64,000 bases of DNA, from assembly GCF_024713945.1 (NCBI RefSeq), contig NC_134680.1, positions 5,001 through 69,000 of the forward strand. The letters are read 5' to 3'. A program made the position numbers and the translations under genes. Below, piece after piece: positions 10,234 to 22,900 of this stretch. Under the pieces are notes generated by a model. It had not been told where the DNA came from. It ran no database searches and saw only the letters and a list, made by a program, of their open reading frames with translations. Positions within the stretch are counted from its first letter, which is position 1; each line of letters starts with the position of its first letter. The stretch is from Dermatophagoides farinae. Lineage: Eukaryota > Arthropoda > Arachnida > Sarcoptiformes > Pyroglyphidae.

Positions 10234-13200
10234 TCATCAACCATCCAAAACCGAAAACCTCCGTATAGCTCAAATCAATTGCAATAAATCACCGACTGCT
10301 CTTTCACAGTTTTTAACCTTCTGCGACGATAATAAAATTGACATAGGAATCATAAGTGAACCTCCTTTACGAAACAACATACCATCAATCAACAGTAAAT
10401 TTAAACCAATGTATGTGACAAATCAGCTTCAATTACCGACGAATAATCAACGCATCACTCGACGACAAAGTGCTTCAAACAATCAATCAACATCCAACAA
10501 CGACCAATCAAATAATAATAATCAACCAGCTGTTCGTGCTTGTATCATTTTACTTAATCCATCATTATCGTCAATCATCATAACACATCTTTCAAACAGT
10601 GATTTCATCGTCGCCAACATTAATAACATAATCATAGCATCTGTGTATAGTGAACCGAACGGCAACATCAACAATACAATCAATTGTGTGATCAATACAA
10701 CTAATTATGCCAACAACAACAAATGCATCATAGCCGGTGATTTCAATGCTAAATCAATTTACTGGGGTGAACCAACATCAGATGAACGTGGCCACGAAAT
10801 AATGTTAACGATAGTTCAGTGCAATCTGCATATTTTGAATGAAGGAAATAGGCCAACTTTTGACACTGTGCGTGGTCAGCGCAGACTCACCTCATGCATT
10901 GATCTCACCCTAGTAAACGACAATCTTCTTGATCAAATCAACAATTGGCATATTCATGACGAAATTCATCTGAGTGATCACCGGCCTATCACCTTCACCA
11001 TCACTGACCAATGTATTGATCACCAACAAAACCAATCGACAACCAAATGGAACACGACCAACATAAATTGGACCGAATGGAGCTCAGATATCGAGTATCA
11101 GTTGCATGATCACAATTTGTCCGCCACCACTATCAACAACATCAATGACACCAACGAACTGGATCTTGCCGTTACAATAATCACTGTATCCATTCAATTT
11201 GCATGCAACCTACATTGTGGTAAATATCGACATAAACGTATACGACCGGCTAAATGGACGAGCAATCAATCACTATTGGACATCACAAAGAAACAAAAAG
11301 CAATTTATCGAAAAATTCGTCGATGCCACAATCCATTCACGATAGAGAGACTGAAAAATGAATATATGATCGCCAGACAGCAGTATCGTGACATATCACA
11401 ATCTTTAAAAAATGATGATTTCAACAAGTATCTAAATGGCCAAGGACCAGAGAACTGTTATCAGAAGGTCTGCCGGATGCTCAAAAATAGTGATGTCATG
11501 GTTGCTCGAACAATTGAAGGTACAAACAGCCCTATCGAATCCACAACAAAACTGGTCAATTCATTATTTCCTGATGACGATTTTGACGATAGTAATGAAC
11601 AGCACGAGATACGTCAATTTACAAAAAAATGGCTGGAGAAAAACAAAAACAATACTGGTGTTACAGCTGTTTCGCTGCTAGAGCTGAATAATGTCATTCA
11701 TAAATTCCGTGACGGCAAAGCACCAGGTCTCGATGGTATATCACCGCGAATTTTAAAAAATCTTTGGCTCTCTTTTCCTGACCTGTTGCTCGCTTTATAT
11801 AATGCATGTCTTCGACTAAAATATGTACCATACCTGTGGAAAAGTTCGATTATTCGTATATTACCGAAACCAGGTCGTGACGACTATAGCAAAACCAACG
11901 CTTATCGACCTATTGGTCTGATCTCCGTCTTGGGTAAAGTATTGGAACGAATAATGTCAATACGAATCACCAATCATCTTATCAGTAATGGCCACATGTC
12001 AGATTATCAATATGGTTTTATAGCTGGCAAATCTACTGATCATGCATTACTGAATCTACACAACGACCTGGAATCAGCCATCACCAGATTTAAGCACGTC
12101 TGTCTAATTTCGCTCGATATCAGAGGAGCTTTTGACCATACGTGGCATCCATTTATCATCAATCAATTGATCAATTATCGTGCGCCAAAATATTTAATCC
12201 AGCTGATTGATGCTTACCAAAATGATAGACGAATCACAGCCAGTTACGGAGGCGTCACATGCAACAAGACGACCAATAGGGGAACCGTTCAGGGTTCAAT
12301 TCTGGGGCCATTGATGTGGAATCTGGTGGTGAATGATCTTCTCTGTAAAAATTTCGGTCTGGATGTGAAAATTCAAGCCTATGCCGACGACGTTACCATG
12401 GTCGTGGCCTGTGATTGCATCAAATACATGCCGGTTAAAATAAATAAAATCCTGGATATGGCCGCCAGCTGGGGACGTAAATGTAAGCTTACATTTTCCG
12501 AATCGAAGACCAAGATCATGTACGTCTCTAAAAAAATTGCACGTCCAATATATCCACCGGTAAGAATGAATGGCTCAATTATTGATCCAGTGAAAGAAAC
12601 AAAAATTCTCGGCATAATAATTGATCATAAGCTTGATTATCGGCCTCATATTAAATATGCCATTGCCAAAGCCACGAGAATCAACAGAGCTGTAACTGGT
12701 ATCGCTCGTAAATCGCATGGTCTTAGCCCTCAGGTGCTAAGAATGATATACCATAGCATCACAGAGCCAATACTGTCTTATGGTGCCTTGATTACCGGTA
12801 GGGCTGTCAAGTATCAACATATCCAAAAGATTCTCAGACAAATGGTCACACCAATGGCACAACAAGCTGTAAAAGCCTATAGATCGTCTTCATACATATC
12901 GGTTACAGCGTTGGCTGATTTTCCACCTATCGAATTATTCATTGGATTCAGAGCAGCAATAGCAACAGCCAGAACAACAGGTCAGTATAAATATAACGAT
13001 TTACCAATTACAGTAGATATAAATGACGATCTCAACAACAATACAACGAGCAAAATTACCACCATCATTAAAGAACCATCAGCATCACCACCGTTTAGAA
13101 TCATAGTCAAATCCATCAAAACAACAATGGGCGTCGGTGCTGCATTTATGATTTTTAACAACGAGAACATTATCGGCGTTAAACATTTTCGTCTTCCTCC

Positions 13201-13936
13201 CTATTGCATGATACAACAAGCTGATCTTTTTGCCATATTGAAAGCAACAAATTGGATAAATGAAAATAGCAACAATCGTACGGTATATATCATCACCAAC
13301 AACATAAGCACGGTACAACATATCAATCGTATTGACAGGAAAAATCGACAAAGATTAGCGAACGAATTAATCGACAAATCCACTGATAATATTATTGTCG
13401 TTTGGAACAAGGTGGACAAAACCGAATCATGGTACCACAGGCTCAAGAAATATGCAAAAGTAACAGCCAATAACCGCTCACGAGACTATGACTATAACAG
13501 GATGCCTATTAACTACATCAAAAAATATGAACGCAACAACATGATGATAAGCTGGAACGACAGATATTTAAGAGATCGATTCGGCACAAACATCAAAAAG
13601 CTATGTCCAAACTTGCATGATGCACGTAAGTTCGTTCCATATATTGATAAATTCGTCACCCAGACGTTAACTGGTCATGGACAATTTGGCGCATATTTGT
13701 CAAAATATGACCCATCGAATGATAAAAAATGCTGCTGTGGATTCCGATTTCAGTCAGTTCAACACCTTATCAACGATTGTCATACGTTGAACCGTCTAAG
13801 ACATGACTATCAAATTTCAATCAACAACAGTGATGATCCCAAGGAAAAAACCAGATTAACGGCTGTCTTCTACGGTAACATTGCCATGTTCGCTGATCAA
13901 CAAAGAAGATCAGTTCATCGTTTACATCCACCGTAA
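10208..13936 (+). CDS. Retrotransposon ORF2 polyprotein (APE endonuclease-RT-RNase H-like-CCHC), copy 2
   Basis: The frame opens at 10202, right after an in-frame TAA, and gives about 1,242 residues. It overlaps the end of ORF1 by about 30 nt in the +1 frame and has no ATG until residue 68, inside the endonuclease, so translation probably needs frameshifting or reinitiation. An endonuclease lies at residues 17-265 (QINCNK, SEPP, GDFNA 177-181, IDLTLV 231-236, SDHRP 256-260). The RT core lies at about 500-800, with YADD at 725-728. A region similar to RNase H at about 960-1110 lacks the usual acidic residues. The C-terminal zinc motif uses C1175, C1177, H1186 and C1191. It would nick telomeric DNA and reverse-transcribe element RNA there. 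Confidence 0.94.
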   Translation: MPTKFNIINHQPSKTENLRIAQINCNKSPTALSQFLTFCDDNKIDIGIISEPPLRNNIPSINSKFKPMYVTNQLQLPTNNQRITRRQSASNNQSTSNNDQSNNNNQPAVRACIILLNPSLSSIIITHLSNSDFIVANINNIIIASVYSEPNGNINNTINCVINTTNYANNNKCIIAGDFNAKSIYWGEPTSDERGHEIMLTIVQCNLHILNEGNRPTFDTVRGQRRLTSCIDLTLVNDNLLDQINNWHIHDEIHLSDHRPITFTITDQCIDHQQNQSTTKWNTTNINWTEWSSDIEYQLHDHNLSATTINNINDTNELDLAVTIITVSIQFACNLHCGKYRHKRIRPAKWTSNQSLLDITKKQKAIYRKIRRCHNPFTIERLKNEYMIARQQYRDISQSLKNDDFNKYLNGQGPENCYQKVCRMLKNSDVMVARTIEGTNSPIESTTKLVNSLFPDDDFDDSNEQHEIRQFTKKWLEKNKNNTGVTAVSLLELNNVIHKFRDGKAPGLDGISPRILKNLWLSFPDLLLALYNACLRLKYVPYLWKSSIIRILPKPGRDDYSKTNAYRPIGLISVLGKVLERIMSIRITNHLISNGHMSDYQYGFIAGKSTDHALLNLHNDLESAITRFKHVCLISLDIRGAFDHTWHPFIINQLINYRAPKYLIQLIDAYQNDRRITASYGGVTCNKTTNRGTVQGSILGPLMWNLVVNDLLCKNFGLDVKIQAYADDVTMVVACDCIKYMPVKINKILDMAASWGRKCKLTFSESKTKIMYVSKKIARPIYPPVRMNGSIIDPVKETKILGIIIDHKLDYRPHIKYAIAKATRINRAVTGIARKSHGLSPQVLRMIYHSITEPILSYGALITGRAVKYQHIQKILRQMVTPMAQQAVKAYRSSSYISVTALADFPPIELFIGFRAAIATARTTGQYKYNDLPITVDINDDLNNNTTSKITTIIKEPSASPPFRIIVKSIKTTMGVGAAFMIFNNENIIGVKHFRLPPYCMIQQADLFAILKATNWINENSNNRTVYIITNNISTVQHINRIDRKNRQRLANELIDKSTDNIIVVWNKVDKTESWYHRLKKYAKVTANNRSRDYDYNRMPINYIKKYERNNMMISWNDRYLRDRFGTNIKKLCPNLHDARKFVPYIDKFVTQTLTGHGQFGAYLSKYDPSNDKKCCCGFRFQSVQHLINDCHTLNRLRHDYQISINNSDDPKEKTRLTAVFYGNIAMFADQQRRSVHRLHPP

Positions 13937-14037
13937 TCGTATGAATATCATTAACCGGTATCGCATCATGGTGGCTAGTTATGCACAGCTAAATTGATGA
14001 CATTGCACGGCATCTGCTCACCGATCTCCGGGACCAC

Positions 14038-14197
14038 GCCAAACCGTCACGAGCGTAGCTCGTGAGGTTTGGCTCGAAATTCACTCCTACAGGACCCCCC
14101 GCCAAACCGTCACGAGCGTAGCTCGTGAGGTTTGGCTCAGAGTTCACTCCTCCGGGACAGCGCCAAACCGTCACGAGCATAGCTCGTGAGGTTTGGC
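14038..14197 (+). repeat. Three tandem 3' UTR hairpins (copy 2)
   Basis: Hairpins at 14038-14073, 14101-14136 and 14162-14197 have the same 16-bp stem with a bulged G as in copy 1. The loop is GTA in the first two and ATA in the third. Confidence 0.9.
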
Positions 14198-14208
14198 TTG
14201 CGGTCATT

Positions 14209-14222
14209 ACCTAACCTAACCT
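14209..14222. repeat. 14-nt telomeric linker between copies 2 and 3
   Basis: ACCTAACCTAACCT, identical to the linkers at 4375 and 23915. It is followed by the same 5'-end hairpin. Confidence 0.9.
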
Positions 14223-15054
14223 AGCCTCTGCTAGGAAAGGGATGGTATGGTATCTGCTTGCATACACACACACAAGAATTTTTTTATCCACTCACACACC
14301 AGATTTTAATTATGTTAGACACGCACACAAGATACAACACTTGTAACAGACCTCTACACACACACACAAAAACACTTTGCAGCAGTACCAAATTGACATT
14401 TCCGGGTGGCTCCCGTAAATCGCTATGTCAATTAACTAGCGGAGGACCAGGACGTGAAGCTCGACCACCACAACAGCGTGACCACACATACACAACAATC
14501 TTTACAAGAATCAACCCACAGTAATTTAATTTAATGTTCCAACACAAACAAAGGACACAACAATTGTTAACAGACCCTACACTCACACATAGAACACAAC
14601 ACAGGGCCACTTGTGGTCACGCGCACCAACAGTCCCAGGGTGGCTCCCGTAAACAGCCACTGTTGTGTGCAGTTGCCTCAAAGTCCAAATAGTTACGGTC
14701 AAAAGCCGGTACCAACAAGAATCAACAAAAAACAATCACCACATAGTATTGGCCGTATCAGTCTGCAAACATCATCAACAAATGAAGCATACATAACAAG
14801 AATCAACAACATTGAACAACAGTAACGCAACTGTCGTCTGTTCCAGTATAGCGATGCAGATCAACGAAATAATGTACCGGCAATCCAAACACAGCATCAC
14901 AGCGGCCGGCATCCCTGTTACAGTTTTTTTTTTTTTCTTTTCTTTTCCGATCCACGATCCATAGTATAAGGAAATCATGAAGAGAATCAATGGGAAACAA
15001 CCGGATCTGTAGTAGTGGCACGTCGCAACAAAAAAAGTCAAAAAAAAAAATAGT

Positions 15055-15083
15055 GGCGTGTGAAGTATTATACTTCACACGCC
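15055..15083. repeat. 14-bp-arm palindrome in 5' UTR (copy 3)
   Basis: GGCGTGTGAAGTAT, T, ATACTTCACACGCC. Compared with copy 2, an A-T pair has become G-C on both arms, and the stem gains one pair. It sits at the start of the divergent leader block. Confidence 0.85.
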
Positions 15084-17304
15084 GTCCTAACAGTAAAATA
15101 CGTTCCAACGATTCAAAACGTCTATGGCCCATCCAACGGTACGTTTCCCGCCAAACGAATATAACAGATTGCATGGCATAAAATGGCATAAATCAAGTCA
15201 TTATACAAATAAGAGTACAAAGGTCATCATAAAAATCAAAAATGACGTAAATAATGTTTCGACATGGCCTGTCCACTCGTTGTCTTCCCCATGGCCATTC
15301 TAATGTTCAGGAACAGCATCAACAGCAGCGGCAAATCATTTAATCAAATATTCGCATGCAATGGCAACCGGCACTACCAATCTGGCCACAATATCGATAC
15401 GATCTATAAAACAACAAGAATCAACAAATTTATAATTTTAGGAAATAATAACAAATAATCACCGGTATGGAAAAGTACATAAAATCAACAATCGTAAAAA
15501 CAAAGTATCAACATTCAATAACAACAAAATCAACAAGATTAACAAGTGACATTAAAATCAACAAGCAACATGCAGCTAAATAACAACAGACAACAACAAT
15601 CATAAACGATCACTTGTAAGCAATAGCAACATCCACCGACAACAACAGAATCAAGAATCAACAATCAACAAGAATAAAAATTCCACAAGAATCAACATCA
15701 AATAAAACTATGGACAAAACAATAACAAGAATTAACAACCAACAGTATTAAGAATCACCGGTATTGAAACAACACTAATTTAAAAACAACATAAATCAAC
15801 AAGTTGCGACAAATATTTACATTATGTACAGACGATAAAAATAATTTAAAAATCCAACAAGTAACGACAACGAACCAACAGTATTCAAAACAAAATTTCG
15901 GATGATAAAACCAACGAATTAAAACCACCGCATCTAAATTAAATCAACAAGAATTAACAGAATCAACAATATATCACAGGAATATTTACCAGTATTATCA
16001 CAGAACGAACGTTTTACCAAACCAAGAATCAACGGCAGCTGGACCAACCTGGGTGAAAAACAATATGATAAAAGCAATATAATTGATAATAATTTTTTGA
16101 AATGATATCACCGGGTATAAATGAAGAATAAAACCAACGAATAAAAACGAGATTCCAACACGACGAGTCCATGGCCAATAGACCTGAAATAAATAAACAA
16201 AACAATAATAATTGACAAATAATTAGCAGAATTATCACAGTCAGTATATCACAGTTGGTTCATCATAACTGGCACATCGTAGCGGAATTCTGGCCCATCC
16301 TGGAGAATTATCCATGATCAAATACAACAATCGTGTTTGGCTGGCAGAATCAGAATGGACCTCGATCGACCAAAAGCAGCACAAAACCAGCATGGCACTT
16401 GAGCAGCGATGACGTGCAAAAATTTTCTTTTTCTCTTTCAAGTAGCTGCAATAATAGTCATCCAGTCATCATCGATTATAATGAACAAAATTGACCAACC
16501 AATCATCATCATCAACATCACAACAAAAATTTGGCCAATTTATCATCATCAATGTCAAAACAATGTAAGTCATACAAACATGTCTCATTCACAACAACAA
16601 ATATACACGCATGCACACGAACATGTAAATAATCGTTCATTTTTTGCCGCCAAATCAATTCAACCAGGATAGCTCAGGAAACAAAACAAAAGACAAAAAT
16701 CCTTTTCTTTGATATGAAATTTGAACATTATGAGATTGTTATCCTCACTATTTTCACATGCCACTATCGACATCGAAAAAAATGTTAGGACACCACAACA
16801 AGATACAAATTTTTTCATATAAATATTTTTGCAAAACCGGCAAAACTTTGCAATTCGAACAACCTATTGGTATGATGAAAGATATTTTGTTCATTCTTGA
16901 TTTGTTTTCTTTCCACACCAAATCATATCGTCTTTCACATTGTCGATCCTTGTATTTTTGTCGTTTTCTTTTCTCTTCATTTCACGACAATCTTTCACAC
17001 ACACCACACAAACACACAATCATTTCATTGCCATCTACACACACGTCTTGGCCCGTTGGCTCAAACGAGCTTTGTTTACATCAATCTTTTTCATCCACAA
17101 AATTTCTTTTGTTTCAATTCACAATCTTTTTCATCACATCAAGCTTTCATTTATATCTTTTTGATTTTCTATACCAGTGATCTCTTTCATTCACTACTGG
17201 CTATAATCTCATCATTCTCATCAATTGGCTCTTCATCAAATTATTTCATCAAAATTTTATTAACTTGGCTCTCTATTTCATTAATTGGATTCATTCTCAT
17301 CAAC

Positions 17305-17381
17305 TGGCTTACAAATCATTATTTTTCATCATTTGGCTTACAAATCATCATTTTTCATCATTTGGCTTAAAAATCATCATC
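17305..17381 (+). repeat. 29-bp tandem repeats in 5' UTR (copy 3)
   Basis: About three units of the repeat found at 7595-7700, followed by an expanded T tract (17381-17416). Confidence 0.8.
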
Positions 17382-17384
17382 TTT

Positions 17385-17415
<31 letters not shown>

Positions 17416-18145
17416 CATTAACTGGCTTATATATCATCACTTTCATCTACTGGCTTAAAAATCATAATTTCATCAACTGGCTTTTATTTTCATTTTTTTT
17501 TTTATCATCCTGGCTTTCAATTTTATTATTTATTTTCGGCTTTCAACAATATCAACAATTTTCTGCTCATCAATATCATTATCTGGATTCAGTTTCCGTA
17601 AGCTTTCAATTTTCTTATTGCCGATCATTACCACCATCGCCGATCCTCCCATCACACATTTTATTATTATCACCATACACCAATTACATTGTTTATTAAT
17701 TATCATTCTTTATTCAATTACACATATCTCAAATAACATTCACATTTGCATAAATCATTATTATTATCACACAATAACCTTTACCAAACCAATTTCTTTG
17801 TTAGATTCTATCACAAACCATATCAAATACAATTATATTTTTCTGGTAAATAAATAAATTTCTTTTTTTTTTACAATCATACGAACCGACACCATATCCT
17901 TTATTAATTGTCAACATTAACCACACTTTCATGTTATTTTCTGATTACATAATTCCATTCACAACTTTCACTTTTCATAAACCATTATTTCTTCTTTTGA
18001 CCTTACATCAATTCGGTATTGGGTCATCATCATTTATCACAATCACAGCTTCGACTAAATCATTCACATCTCATTGACATTGAATCATCACACGTTTAAT
18101 AAACAATTGGCTCATCATTCATATAAATCAATCAATTCAACCTTG

Positions 18146-19939
18146 ATGGGCCCCACCCGTAAACCGACAGCAAAAAAAATCATAAAAGTTAGTGAGAAAG
18201 CATCTCCAATAACAGAAAATATCAGAGTGTCAACAGCATCTCCAGTCATGAGCAAACAAACCATAGAAATCATGGAGGATGACTCAAACGAACAACCAAT
18301 GACAAACATTGATTTTACGCAACCATCCACCAGCAGACATATTGTTACACAACCAATCACCACTTCACACAATATCGCAACAACATCACACATGAATGTC
18401 AACGTTATGCCTCAACGTCATACATCAAGACATAACATAATCACAAGCAATGTAAATACATCAACAAATGCCCAATATACATCCAATACAGTGCCACCGT
18501 CCACAATCTATATGCCGACACAATCACAGACACAGTACACGTCACAACAATACACACAGCCACAACAACAAATCCCGCATCACACACAGACATACGGCAC
18601 TTCATCATTTGATTATCGGTACTTACAATCCACAGTTTTGTCTAGACCTCCGACGCCTGTACAATTATCATCATCACACACCCACATGCCGTTATCAACA
18701 CAACAACCGTTAACGACAACCATCACTCGCACAAACCCACTTAATTCAAATTTACAACAACCAGTGATAACAGAAGACATCCACTACATCACTGATGCAT
18801 TAGGAATGGCCATGGATCTTAAAGGAAACATCAGCACGGAGAAAAAATTTCAAACAATAACGGCCTTGAAGATCGCAATCAATTTGCATACCGAAAACCA
18901 GGCATTAAAAGAGCAACTGTCAACCAACGCCAAGCGTAAGCGACATATCTACGACGAAGAAAAAGAAAGTATTCTAGGCGACGATGAAGACAGTCTCGAC
19001 TCCATTGCAGAAATGAAAATGTGTATCCTGGATCTAAAACATAGTGTTAAAAATTTGACCGAAATTATAATGGGCCAAAAGAACAACAACGTAACCAACA
19101 CCAAGGTGAATAAACCGGTTTCTTTTGCCGACATCGTAAAAGAAAACAAGAGTGCATCCACGCCTAGACACCAGACTGTGATTTCAGTAATCGACAACAC
19201 CGACACCACCATAACCAGAAAAGTGCTATCCGACCTGATTCAACCAGCAAAACACGGCATTGATATGACTGGAGCTCAAGGTCTATCCAATGGCAAGATG
19301 ATTCTAGATTTCCGAGATGAGCAGAGCAAAAATAAATTCAACAACATCGCTGTAGCTACAAACAAAATTATTGCTGAACCACCCAGAAAATTGGCTCCAA
19401 CGATCTTCCTGAAAGGGGTGAGGAAAGATATTGACAAAAACATGATTCCAGAAATGTTCGCGAGCTTCAACCACCTAATCGAACAACATGTTACCAGCAA
19501 TAATCTGGAAATCAAAAACCTGGTTCAAATCGTGAATGAACGTACGAATTTTCGTAACAGTGATCGGCTAATCAATTACGGTGTTACTGTCGATCCCAAG
19601 ATCCGTGATATCATCATCAACGATATGGCTGGAAAAATCATTCTCGACTTCTCAATGGTCCACGTCGAAGACATGTCTCCTCTGCGGCAGTGTTACCGAT
19701 GTTACGGATTTAATCATAAGGCTGAAAAATGCCAGCTGAAACCGGAAGACCAGCTCTGCTTTCATTGTAGTGGACGTCATCATTTTAATCTATGTCCAAA
19801 TAAGCATCTGGAGCCTCGATGCACCAACTGTGTGAAAACTGGCATCAAGGACAACATCTTCCATAGCAGTGTGAGTAAAACATGTCCCGTCTACACCAGA
19901 ATGCTAATGCGTATTGCCAACAAAATTCAATATAATTAA
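18146..19939 (+). CDS. Retrotransposon ORF1 (Gag-like, three CCHC knuckles), copy 3
   Basis: A 597-aa protein from the ATG at 18146. The translation is the same as ORF1 of copy 2 over its full length, including the Thr/Gln-rich N-terminus, the basic KRKRH patch with following acidic stretch, and the three C-terminal CCHC knuckles. It presumably forms the RNA-binding shell that brings element RNA to the chromosome end. Its last codons overlap the start of ORF2. Perfect conservation next to an ORF2 that differs at dozens of residues is itself unusual. Confidence 0.93.
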   Translation: MGPTRKPTAKKIIKVSEKASPITENIRVSTASPVMSKQTIEIMEDDSNEQPMTNIDFTQPSTSRHIVTQPITTSHNIATTSHMNVNVMPQRHTSRHNIITSNVNTSTNAQYTSNTVPPSTIYMPTQSQTQYTSQQYTQPQQQIPHHTQTYGTSSFDYRYLQSTVLSRPPTPVQLSSSHTHMPLSTQQPLTTTITRTNPLNSNLQQPVITEDIHYITDALGMAMDLKGNISTEKKFQTITALKIAINLHTENQALKEQLSTNAKRKRHIYDEEKESILGDDEDSLDSIAEMKMCILDLKHSVKNLTEIIMGQKNNNVTNTKVNKPVSFADIVKENKSASTPRHQTVISVIDNTDTTITRKVLSDLIQPAKHGIDMTGAQGLSNGKMILDFRDEQSKNKFNNIAVATNKIIAEPPRKLAPTIFLKGVRKDIDKNMIPEMFASFNHLIEQHVTSNNLEIKNLVQIVNERTNFRNSDRLINYGVTVDPKIRDIIINDMAGKIILDFSMVHVEDMSPLRQCYRCYGFNHKAEKCQLKPEDQLCFHCSGRHHFNLCPNKHLEPRCTNCVKTGIKDNIFHSSVSKTCPVYTRMLMRIANKIQYN

Positions 19940-22900
19940 TCATCAACCATCCAAAACCGAAAACCTCCGTATAGCTCAAATCAATTGCAATAAATCACCG
20001 ACTGCTCTTTCACAGTTTTTAACCTTCTGCGACGATAATAAAATTGACATAGGAATCATAAGTGAACCTCCTTTACGAAACAACATACCATCAATCAACA
20101 GTAAATTTAAACCAATGTATGTGACAAATCAGCTTCAATTACCGACGAATAATCAACGCATCACTCGACGACAAAGTGCTTCAAACAATCAATCAACATC
20201 CAACAACGACCAATCAAATAATAATAATCAACCAGCTGTTCGTGCTTGTATCATTTTACTTAATCCATCATTATCGTCAATCATCATAACACATCTTTCA
20301 AACAGTGATTTCATCGTCGCCAACATTAATAACATAATCATAGCATCTGTGTATAGTGAACCGAACGGCAACATCAACAATACAATCAATTGTGTGATCA
20401 ATACAACGAATTATGCCAACAACAACAAATGCATTATAGCCGGTGATTTCAATGCTAAATCAATTTACTGGGGTGAACCAACATCAGATGAACGTGGCCA
20501 CGAAATAATATTAACGATAGTTCAGTGCAATCTTCATATTTTGAATGAAGGAAATAGGCCAACTTTTGACACTGTGCGTGGTCAGCGCAGACTCACCTCA
20601 TGCATTGATCTCACCCTAGTAAACGACAATCTTCTTGATCAAATCAACAATTGGCATATTCATGACGAAATTCATCTGAGTGATCACCGGCCTATCACCT
20701 TCACCATCACTGACCAATGTATTGATCACCAACAAAACCAATCGACAACCAAATGGAACACGACCAACATAAATTGGACCGAATGGAGCTCAGATATCGA
20801 GTATCAGTTGCATGATCACAATTTGTCCGCCACCACTATCAACAACATCAATGACACCAACGAACTGGATCTTGCCGTTACAATAATCACTGTATCCATT
20901 CAATTTGCATGCAACCTACATTGTGGTAAATATCGACACAAACGTATACGACCGGCTAAATGGACGAGCAATCAATCACTATTGGACATCACAAAGAAAC
21001 AAAAAGCAATTTATCGAAAAATTCGTCGATGCCACAATCCGTTCACGATAGAGAGATTGAAAAATGAATATATGATTGCCAGACAGCAGTATCGTGACAT
21101 ATCACAATCTTTAAAAAATGATGATTTCAACAAGTATCTAAATGGCCAAGGACCAGAGAACTGTTATCAGAAGGTCTGCCGGATGCTCAAAAATAGTGAT
21201 GTCATGGTTGCTCGAACAATTGAAGGTACCAACAGCCCTATCGAATCCACAACCAAACTGGTCAATTCATTATTTCCTGATGACGATTTTGACGATAGTA
21301 ATGAACAACACGAGATACGTCAATTTACAGAAAAGTGGCTGAAGAAAAACAAAAACAATACTAGTGTGTCAGCTGTTTCGCTGCTAGAGCTGAATAATGT
21401 CATTCATAAATTCCGTGACGGCAAAGCACCAGGCTTCGATGGTATATCACCGCGAATTTTGAAAAATCTTTGGCTCTCTTTTCCTGACCTGTTGCTCGCT
21501 TTATATAATGCATGTCTTCGACTAAAATATGTACCGTACCTGTGGAAAAGCTCGATTATTCGTATATTACCGAAACCAGGTCGTGACGACTATAGCAAAA
21601 CCAACGCTTATCGACCTATTGGTCTGATTTCCGTCTTGGGTAAAGTATTGGAACGAATAATGTCAATACGAATCACCAATCATCTTATCAGTAATGGCCA
21701 CATGTCAGATTATCAATATGGTTTTATAGCTGGCAAATCTACTGATCATGCATTACTGAATCTACACAACGACCTGGAATCAGCCATCACCAGATTTAAG
21801 CACGTCTGTCTAATTTCGCTCGATATCAGAGGAGCTTTTGACCATACGTGGCATCCATTTATCATCAATCAATTGATCAATTATCGTGCGCCAAAATACT
21901 TAATCCAGCTGATTGATGCATACCAAAACGATAGACGAATCACAGCCAGTTATGGAGGCGTCACATGCAACAAGACGACCAATAGGGGAACCGTTCAGGG
22001 TTCAATTCTGGGGCCATTGATGTGGAATCTGGTGGTGAATGATCTTCTCCGCAAAAATTTCGGTCTGGATGTGAAAATTCAAGCCTATGCCGACGACGTC
22101 ACCATGGTCGTGGCCTGTGATTGCATCAAATACATGCCGGTTAAAATAAATAAAATCCTGGAAATGGCCGCCAGCTGGGGACGTAAATGTAAGCTTACAT
22201 TTTCCGAATCGAAAACCAAAATCATGTACGTTTCAAAGAAAATTGCACGTCCAATATATCCACCGGTAAGAATGAATGGCGCAATTATTGATCCAGTGAA
22301 AGAAACAAAAATTCTTGGCATAATAATTGATCATAAGCTTGATTATCGGCCTCATATTAAATATGCCATCGCCAAAGCCACGAGAATTAACAGAGCTGTA
22401 ACTGGTATCGCTCGTAAGTCGCATGGTCTCAGCCCTCAGGTGCTAAGAATGATATACCATAGCATCACAGAGCCAATTATGTCTTATGGTGCCTTGATTA
22501 CCGGTAGGGCTGTCAAATATCAGCATATCCAAAAGATCCTCAGACAAATGGTCACACCAATGGCACAACAAGTTGTAAAAGCATATAGATCGTCTTCATA
22601 CATATCGGTTACAGCATTGGCTGATTTCCCACCTATCGAATTATTCATTGGATTCAGAGCAGCAATAGCGACAGCAAGAACAACAGGTCAGTATAAATAT
22701 AATGATTTACCAATTACAGTAGATATAAATGACGATCTCAACAACAATACAACGAGCAAAATTACCACCATCATCAAAGAACCATCAGCATCACCACCGC
22801 TTAGAATCATAATTAAATCCATCAAAACAACAATGGGCGTCGGTGCTGCATTCATGATTTTTAACAGCAATAATATTATTGGCGTCAAACATTATCGTCT

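Larger units (their letters stand above)
4389..14208 (+). mobile_element. Full-length TRAS/R1-like telomeric non-LTR retrotransposon, copy 2
   Basis: A 9.8-kb element has a 4-kb 5' UTR, ORF1 (8440-10233), ORF2 (from about 10208 to 13936) and a 3' UTR with three hairpins, with telomeric repeat on both sides. The domain order (CCHC ORF1, APE endonuclease, RT, RNase H-like region, C-terminal CCHC) and insertion in TTAGG repeats match the R1-clade telomere-specific families TRAS and SART. Both ORFs are open, so this copy is a candidate source element. Clade assignment rests on motifs; a phylogeny of the RT would settle it. Confidence 0.95.
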
